Of a DNA stretch of 64,000 bases, positions 59,421 through 64,000 are shown piece by piece. Each line of letters begins with the position of its first letter. Position 1 is the stretch's first letter. Below the pieces are notes generated by a model. It searched no databases and was not told the DNA's origin. It saw only the letters and a list, made by a program, of their open reading frames with translations. The translations under genes were made by a program, and so were the position numbers. Source of the DNA: Planctomycetota bacterium (GTDB taxonomy: Bacteria > Planctomycetota > J058 > JAJDCP01); contig JAJDCP010000182.1 in assembly GCA_029260765.1 (NCBI GenBank), positions 1 to 64,000 on the forward strand, in the 5' to 3' direction.

Positions 59421-60839
59421 TCAGTCCTCTTCAGGCGGCACAATCACCTCAAGCAGCTCCGCCTCGAGGTAGTCGGTCTTGCTGACCTCACCGCTCTCAG
59501 GGTCGAAGCGCTCCTTGCGGGTAGACACCGGCCAGGGCGCGTAGCGTTCAAACTTCTGCACCCAACGCACAGCGCTGTCGGGCGGCGGCGGAGGCTCTTC
59601 CCCCTCCTCGACCTCGACCGGTGCGGGGGCCACAGCGACCTGGTGCAGACAACCATTCTCGATCCAGCTCTGCAGCTGCACACGCATACCCAGATCTGCA
59701 TGCTCGATGATCTGTTCGTGCGGCTCGTCCTTGCGGGCCGCATGGTACGGAGCATCCGGAAGCAGGTCAGGTACCCACTTCGAGGTGAAGCTGGTGGTCA
59801 AGAATCCGCAGCCATCGGGATCGGCGGGCTTGTGGTAGGACGAGGCTCCGCCTTCGCTGCAACTCTCCAGCTTGTGCAGGGCGCCGTGGCAGTGATGCAA
59901 GTGGGTGACCGGCCAGGCAAGCTCGCCCCCGTAGGTCGAATAGTCCTCGGCCTTCAACAGCCAGAGTTGTGGATCGTCCTCGCCATCTTCGGGCTTGCTG
60001 ACAGTGACCGTGAACACCGTCTCTTGCGAGCCTGGCGGCGCCGCGAAGGGGTCCATCGGTATGCCTCTGAGCACTTCCTTGGGGTCGAGGCGCTTGCACT
60101 TCAGCTTGAACTGCATGCCTTCCTGCCATAGCGGCGCAAACACGCGGTTGTGCCCCGCTTCCCGCAGCCCGTAGATCTCTGCCCGGCCTTCAGAGGCTTC
60201 GAGCAGCAGGTCGGGCACAGGCATGCGCCGCGGGTCAAAGGTCAGGCTGATCTCTGCCTGCACGCCCACCAGCTCCATCGTGAAGCTCGCGAACAAGAAA
60301 GCCTGGCCCCACAAGGTGGTCTCCGCCAACTCGAAGTCGGGGATCTCCAGGGGCCGCACCGGCTCGGCCTGCTCGTAGCGCTCTGCGTCGCTCAGACCAT
60401 CGTCGAGGGCTGCAGGCTCCTCCCCCTCCTCAAGCTCTTCGGGCTCGGGCAGGTCGAAGCGCCGCACCTCTTCAAACTGCAGGTCGGTCAGATCGAGACG
60501 TCCGTAGAACAGGCAGTGGGCGGCGACCAACGGCCCCTGCTCTTCGGCGGGACAGCACGAGGTCACGGCCGCGCGCAGCAACGCGGTCTCGGGCGGCGGG
60601 CCCATCTCGTCCGGGCCGGGCGCGTCCTCTTCGTCCTCAGGCCACGGCAGCAGATCGTACACCAGCCAGCAATGGCGACCCGGCTCGGGAGAACCGTCCG
60701 GCGCCATGTCTTTCAGCCAGCAGCGATGGCGCGCCCCAGGCAGCAGCCGCATCAGGGCACTGGTCATCGCATCTTCAGGCAACGCGCTCCACACTGTGGG
60801 CCCGAGCAGCAACAGCGCTTCGGCTGGGTTGTTCCCCAT
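59421..60839 (-). CDS. Acidic protein, third gene of the effector-like module (copy 2)
   Basis: The 472-residue protein begins MGNNPAEALLLLGPTVWSAL, with GGGGGAG 4-5 bases before the ATG at 60839. It is very acidic, with runs such as EPEELEEGEEPAALDDGLSD and VEVEEGEEPPPPPDS. The rest is mixed beta/alpha with Trp-rich segments (CWLKDMAPDGSPEPGRHCWL) and a His/Cys-rich piece (WPVTHLHHCHGALHKLESC). It lies 98 bases downstream of the large transglutaminase-like gene on the same strand and has no counterpart next to copy 1. I do not recognise the family. A chaperone or adaptor role is only inferred from position. Confidence 0.6.
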   Translation of the reverse strand: MGNNPAEALLLLGPTVWSALPEDAMTSALMRLLPGARHRCWLKDMAPDGSPEPGRHCWLVYDLLPWPEDEEDAPGPDEMGPPPETALLRAAVTSCCPAEEQGPLVAAHCLFYGRLDLTDLQFEEVRRFDLPEPEELEEGEEPAALDDGLSDAERYEQAEPVRPLEIPDFELAETTLWGQAFLFASFTMELVGVQAEISLTFDPRRMPVPDLLLEASEGRAEIYGLREAGHNRVFAPLWQEGMQFKLKCKRLDPKEVLRGIPMDPFAAPPGSQETVFTVTVSKPEDGEDDPQLWLLKAEDYSTYGGELAWPVTHLHHCHGALHKLESCSEGGASSYHKPADPDGCGFLTTSFTSKWVPDLLPDAPYHAARKDEPHEQIIEHADLGMRVQLQSWIENGCLHQVAVAPAPVEVEEGEEPPPPPDSAVRWVQKFERYAPWPVSTRKERFDPESGEVSKTDYLEAELLEVIVPPEED

Positions 60840-60936
60840 CGTCTCCCCCTGGCCAGGCCGTGCAGGCCCACCTGTGCATCTATGCAATGGGAGAGATTAT
60901 CGGCATCCAACCCCAAGCCGTCAAACTCGTGGGAGG

Positions 60937-62976
60937 CTACTTGTATTTGTCCCGGAAGTCGATGCCGAGCGTCTTCATGTCGGCCAGGTCAATCTCGTTG
61001 TTGCCATCGCCGTTCGGGTTGCGCGCTGAGAGGGGTTTGCGCACAGAGATCATGAAGCGCGGGGGGTAGATCTGTTCGGCGCTGCCGAGATTGGTGTGGC
61101 TCAGCCAGGCATTCTCTGCGTTGCCCGCCTGAATCTCGCCGGCGCTGAAGTGCATGACGTACTGCGAGTCGAGCATGCGCCCCGGGCGCGAAGTGTGCAC
61201 GGGCGTGCCGTCGGCACCACGCTTGAGGTCGTTGCCTTCGACCTGCGCCGGGTAGCCTTCGCTGGTGAACATGTCGCCGTTGGCGAAGATGTGGTTCTCG
61301 ACGTGGATGGCGTCCTTGCCCGCTTCGCCGGCCTTGGCGTCTTTCTGCTTGAATTCGGCCCGGTAGGCGTAGGTCGCCTGGTTCCAGACCTGTACGTAGG
61401 CGTTCGACGGTGTGGTGGCGTCGTAGAAGGACGCGCGCATGTCGATCATCACCGCGTCGAACTTCTTCTTGATCACGTTGCGCAGGGTCTCGTGGAACTT
61501 CGCCGCGGTGCTCCCGAGGAACTTCTGGGCATCGACCCCATCGCCGGGCCGGGTCTTGTGGTGCTTGGAGCCGCGGTCGTAGGTGTCGCCCAGGGACCAG
61601 TTCGAATCGGTCACCCCGAAATCGCCAAAATACTCGGCACACAGGTGCTCTTTGTCTTCTTCGGGGAAGTCGGGGTCGCCCTTGGGTCCCTTGAACAAGA
61701 TGGTCGCCGGCGCCGAGTTGTGGCAGTGGCCTGTCCAACTCTGGCTCGGGTCGTCGAGCCGCAGGTTCTTGTCAGGAGCGGTCTGCTTGGCCTTGCGCCA
61801 CTGCGCGACGATGTCTTTGTCCGCGTGGTACTTCTTGCTGCCCCTCTGGATGTAGTCTTTGCTGATGCCCTGCACCTTGACCTGCAGCTTGTCGGGGGCC
61901 GTGCCGTTGTGGCCGCGGAAGCTCACCTCTTCGTCATCTTTCTCGATGGCGAGGTAGCCTTCGATCTGGTCGCCCTTCCAGAGCCCGAAATACTGGTCCT
62001 TGGCGCAGTAGTTGACGGTGGCCCAGACCAGATCGTTCTCGCACTTGAACTTGTAGAAGCCCTTCTTGAGCTTGACTTTGCCATCGGCGGGCACGATCTG
62101 GGTCTTCCAGCTGCCGAATTCGCCCGCAAACAGGTAGAAGTGGCCGTTGAGTGGGTCTTTTTCCCATTCGAGCGACTTCTTGCCCGGGAACTTCTTGTCG
62201 TAGTGATGGAAGGGCTTGTAGGCGCTGTAGCGGGGGTCGGTGCTGTCGCGCCAAGCCACCACGCCCGCGGCAAAGTGGCTGTTCGACCAATACCAGAAAT
62301 GTTGGGGAATCAACGGGGCGGCACTCTCGTCGCTGCCATCCCGCGCGATGGCGTTCTGCACGAAATCTGCCGAGACCCGATGATCGCTCACGCCCACAGC
62401 TTTGACCAGATACCAGCCGTGACCGTCTTTGACCTCCCATTCGAGCTTGGCTTTGTCCTGTTCGGCGGGCCCGTCCTTGATCGGCTTGTCCTTTTCTTTG
62501 AAAGACAGGCTTCCCAGGGTGCCGCCGCTGTCGTGCTTGAAGGTCAGGGTCCCGCCGTGGTTGGTCGGCACCCAGCATTTGAACCACTGCTCGGACTCGC
62601 TGCCTTCGCCCTTGTCCCCCAGGGGAATGAAGACCACCGGAGTGTCCTTCTTGGTCAACTTGACCTCGATGACCCCTTCGTTCGCCTTGGGCGCTTTGAT
62701 CTTCTCGCAGTCGGCCTCGGTCAGTTTGCCTTCCAGCCAGGCCTTGTCGCGCTTGGCCTTGTCGTACCAGAAGTTGTACTCCTGCTCCTCGATCAGCTTA
62801 CCGTTGATGACGCCCTTGTCGTCTGTCTTCCAGCGGTTGTCGAGCTTGAAGACGTTGTCGCCGGGCACGTCGGTATAGATCCAACTCTCCGCGATGGGCT
62901 TGTCGTCTTCTTTGAACTTGAAGCGCCCCGGGAACAGCTTGGGTTCTGGCTTGGGATCTTTGTCGAGGTTCGGCAT
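60937..62976 (-). CDS. Transglutaminase-like large protein of the effector-like module (copy 2)
   Basis: The 679-residue protein has no signal peptide. Its first ~380 residues are beta-rich with many Lys/Asp/Trp residues (WIYTDVPGDNVFKLDNRWK, GHFYLFAGEFGSWKTQIV). From ~410 it matches my memory of the transglutaminase-elicitor fold: QSWTGHCHNSAPATILF (candidate catalytic Cys418), KFHETLRNVIKKKFDAVMID and VQVWNQATYAYRAEF. The C-terminus ends with a NPNGDGNNEIDLADMKTLG EF-hand/dockerin-like motif. The gene follows the small partner by 66 bases. It could be a crosslinking or peptidase effector. Delivery route unknown. Confidence 0.68.
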   Translation of the reverse strand: MPNLDKDPKPEPKLFPGRFKFKEDDKPIAESWIYTDVPGDNVFKLDNRWKTDDKGVINGKLIEEQEYNFWYDKAKRDKAWLEGKLTEADCEKIKAPKANEGVIEVKLTKKDTPVVFIPLGDKGEGSESEQWFKCWVPTNHGGTLTFKHDSGGTLGSLSFKEKDKPIKDGPAEQDKAKLEWEVKDGHGWYLVKAVGVSDHRVSADFVQNAIARDGSDESAAPLIPQHFWYWSNSHFAAGVVAWRDSTDPRYSAYKPFHHYDKKFPGKKSLEWEKDPLNGHFYLFAGEFGSWKTQIVPADGKVKLKKGFYKFKCENDLVWATVNYCAKDQYFGLWKGDQIEGYLAIEKDDEEVSFRGHNGTAPDKLQVKVQGISKDYIQRGSKKYHADKDIVAQWRKAKQTAPDKNLRLDDPSQSWTGHCHNSAPATILFKGPKGDPDFPEEDKEHLCAEYFGDFGVTDSNWSLGDTYDRGSKHHKTRPGDGVDAQKFLGSTAAKFHETLRNVIKKKFDAVMIDMRASFYDATTPSNAYVQVWNQATYAYRAEFKQKDAKAGEAGKDAIHVENHIFANGDMFTSEGYPAQVEGNDLKRGADGTPVHTSRPGRMLDSQYVMHFSAGEIQAGNAENAWLSHTNLGSAEQIYPPRFMISVRKPLSARNPNGDGNNEIDLADMKTLGIDFRDKYK

Positions 62977-63042
62977 CGATGCTCTCCGAAAACGATGGCA
63001 TTGCAGGCGCGCCGCTTTGGCAGCCGCGTCGAGCGTGCGAGG

Positions 63043-63408
63043 CTACATCTTGCAGTGTTGCTTGAGCTTGTCTTTGGGGGCCGGATAGTTCTTGATCACA
63101 TAGTAGGGCTCGCCTTCGGCCCCCGGATCGATCAACAAGTTGTACTCTTTGTCGGGCTTCAAGTTGGTAAAGGTCATGATCACGCCCCCGTCGCAGGGCT
63201 CGCCGGCCGCCAGCGGCAGGCGCTTGCGGTAGCTGCCGTCGGTGCTCTCGAGCGTGACGCTGTCATCTTTTTTCTCCGGGTCCGCGGGATTGCCGTGGAT
63301 GCGGATCTTGATCTGGAAGCGCTCGAGCTTGACCGTGATGCGGTACGTCGTGCCCGCATCGAGCTTGACCTTGGGTTGCTCTTCTTTGTTGAATTCTACA
63401 TCTTGCAT
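63043..63408 (-). CDS. Small beta-domain protein of the effector-like module (copy 2)
   Basis: The 121-residue protein starts at ATG 63408, with GGAG 6 bases upstream. MQDVEFNKEEQPKVKLDAGT leads into YRITVKL, then ESTDGSYRKRLPL and FTNLKPDKEYNLLIDPGAEG and EPYYVIKNY. It is a paralogue of the 36946-37299 product (shared Leu-x-x-Gly-x-x-Tyr-x-x-Thr-Val, DGSY and G-x-P-x-Y segments). The LKPDKEYNLLIDPG stretch resembles an Ig/FN3-type strand. It is the first gene of the minus-strand run, followed by the large and acidic genes. It is probably a carrier or assembly partner. Confidence 0.72.
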   Translation of the reverse strand: MQDVEFNKEEQPKVKLDAGTTYRITVKLERFQIKIRIHGNPADPEKKDDSVTLESTDGSYRKRLPLAAGEPCDGGVIMTFTNLKPDKEYNLLIDPGAEGEPYYVIKNYPAPKDKLKQHCKM

Positions 63409-63518
63409 GGGTATCTCCAGCGCCCCGAGGCGATCTCTGCGGGCAGAGCTCGTTGATCATCTTATGATAGGTAGGGGCGTCCCCCTTAGTCTACCCCAAA
63501 TCCCTGGAGAAGCCCGGC

Positions 63519-64000
63519 ATGTCGCCGTTTCCAAGCCTTCAGCCCCTGGCGCGAGATCTCGGCTTCTTTGTGGCCCGCTGTCTGCTCTTGAGCGTAGCGG
63601 CGCTTCCCGCCGTCGGTTTGTGCTGGCTGGGAGTGTTTCTGCTCGGCCCCTGGGGCGCGTTGCTGGGGCTGCCGTTTTTCCCGGCCCTCTGGTTGCTTGG
63701 GCTGTTGCTGACAGTGCGCCTCGGCGCGATGTGCCTGCGGATGCCCGAGCGCGGTGTCTACGACGGCCGTCGAGAGCCCGACAAACTGGAGCGCGTGCTG
63801 CGGCAGCTGCGGCGCCGTGACGTACTCGAGGCCAGCATCATCGTCTTCGGCCTGCAGCGCTGGCTGAGCGCCTGGCCGTCCCTACAGCGCGCCTACCTGC
63901 GCGCGGCGGGAGGCCGCATCGGCGATGTCGCCATCGCCCGCGAGGTGGAGATCTGCCTGCCGAGCCTGATGCGGCTGGGTGACGGTGCCTATGTCGGCTG
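63519..64000 (+). CDS. Membrane protein with hexapeptide acyltransferase-like end (partial)
   Basis: The gene runs off the right edge after 160 codons. It starts at ATG 63519 with GGAGA 8 bases upstream. Two or three hydrophobic helices (~18-70: FFVARCLLLSVAALPAVGLC, LGVFLLGPWGALLGLPFF and ALWLLGLLLTVRLGAM) precede a cytoplasmic linker, and the last visible residues (GGRIGDVAIAREVEICLPSL then MRLGDGAYVG) have the hexapeptide pattern of left-handed beta-helix acyltransferases. It is divergent from the effector-like module. The family call is tentative because the body lies outside the window. Confidence 0.55.
   Translation, partial: MSPFPSLQPLARDLGFFVARCLLLSVAALPAVGLCWLGVFLLGPWGALLGLPFFPALWLLGLLLTVRLGAMCLRMPERGVYDGRREPDKLERVLRQLRRRDVLEASIIVFGLQRWLSAWPSLQRAYLRAAGGRIGDVAIAREVEICLPSLMRLGDGAYVG

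Noticed and set aside
61096..63456. A 786-codon plus-strand frame
   Set aside because: It is antisense to the transglutaminase-like gene and the small beta-domain gene, both with ribosome binding sites and recognisable features.

Overview
The window is GC-rich double-stranded bacterial DNA in which G/C dominates third codon positions. It holds about 47 intact or nearly intact genes and several decayed ones. The gene content looks most like a large-genome, predatory or particle-associated lineage such as Planctomycetota or Myxococcota. It includes secreted prenyltransferase-repeat proteins, a multi-repeat carboxypeptidase-regulatory protein, HEAT/VWA proteins, a eukaryotic-like Ser/Thr kinase with PP2C and dual-specificity phosphatases, and a GTPase/GAP1-type membrane module. 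I cannot fix the phylum without a search. No rRNA, complete tRNA, CRISPR array or complete transposon was seen.

Layout. 0.4-6.2 kb: a thioredoxin-fold-like secreted protein, then a tight five-gene acyl-CoA operon (acyl-CoA dehydrogenase, APH-type phosphotransferase, two SDRs, crotonase). 6.3-10.5 kb: a dicarboxylate/amino-acid symporter with an EF-hand-like insert, two secreted prenyltransferase-repeat proteins and an ArsR-type regulator. 10.5-13.7 kb (minus): a secreted beta-propeller and a multi-repeat envelope protein. 13.9-19.1 kb: SDR, DUF2804-like protein, four-helix protein, PP2C phosphatase and a GT-C-like membrane protein. 19.1-23.5 kb: MMPL/RND exporter, clpS with a small zinc protein, and a VWA-HEAT protein. 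23.8-32.8 kb: a membrane Ser/Thr kinase divergent from a three-gene GTPase/GAP1/large membrane protein operon.

32.9-46.3 kb is an accessory, partly decayed region. It contains a eukaryotic-like dual-specificity phosphatase, an orphan GspF-N-like protein, a VOC protein followed by attC-like sequence, a glycosyltransferase remnant, a two-gene effector-like module, uncharacterised genes, an IS21 istA/istB remnant, a tRNA T-arm-like remnant, a second VWA-HEAT gene, a RibD-C-type reductase remnant and an ankyrin protein.

46.4-59.4 kb returns to ordinary density: a proline/glutamine-rich membrane protein, a lysophospholipid-acyltransferase-like enzyme, a SWIM-SNF2 helicase, a methionine operon (two Cys/Met PLP enzymes flanking an ACT-less aspartokinase-homoserine dehydrogenase fusion) and a hybrid histidine kinase. 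59.4-63.4 kb (minus) is a second copy of the small-plus-large effector-like module, here with a transglutaminase-like enzyme and a third acidic protein. The window ends inside a probable acyltransferase.

Three things stand out. First, a Met-rich leader peptide lies in front of the methionine operon, with a six-base anti-Shine-Dalgarno element. This is a candidate translational attenuator that would replace the allosteric control missing from the ACT-less aspartokinase. Second, a duplicated module pairs a small beta-domain protein with a large, variable protein. Third, a GTPase/GAP1/membrane operon is paired with a divergent kinase.
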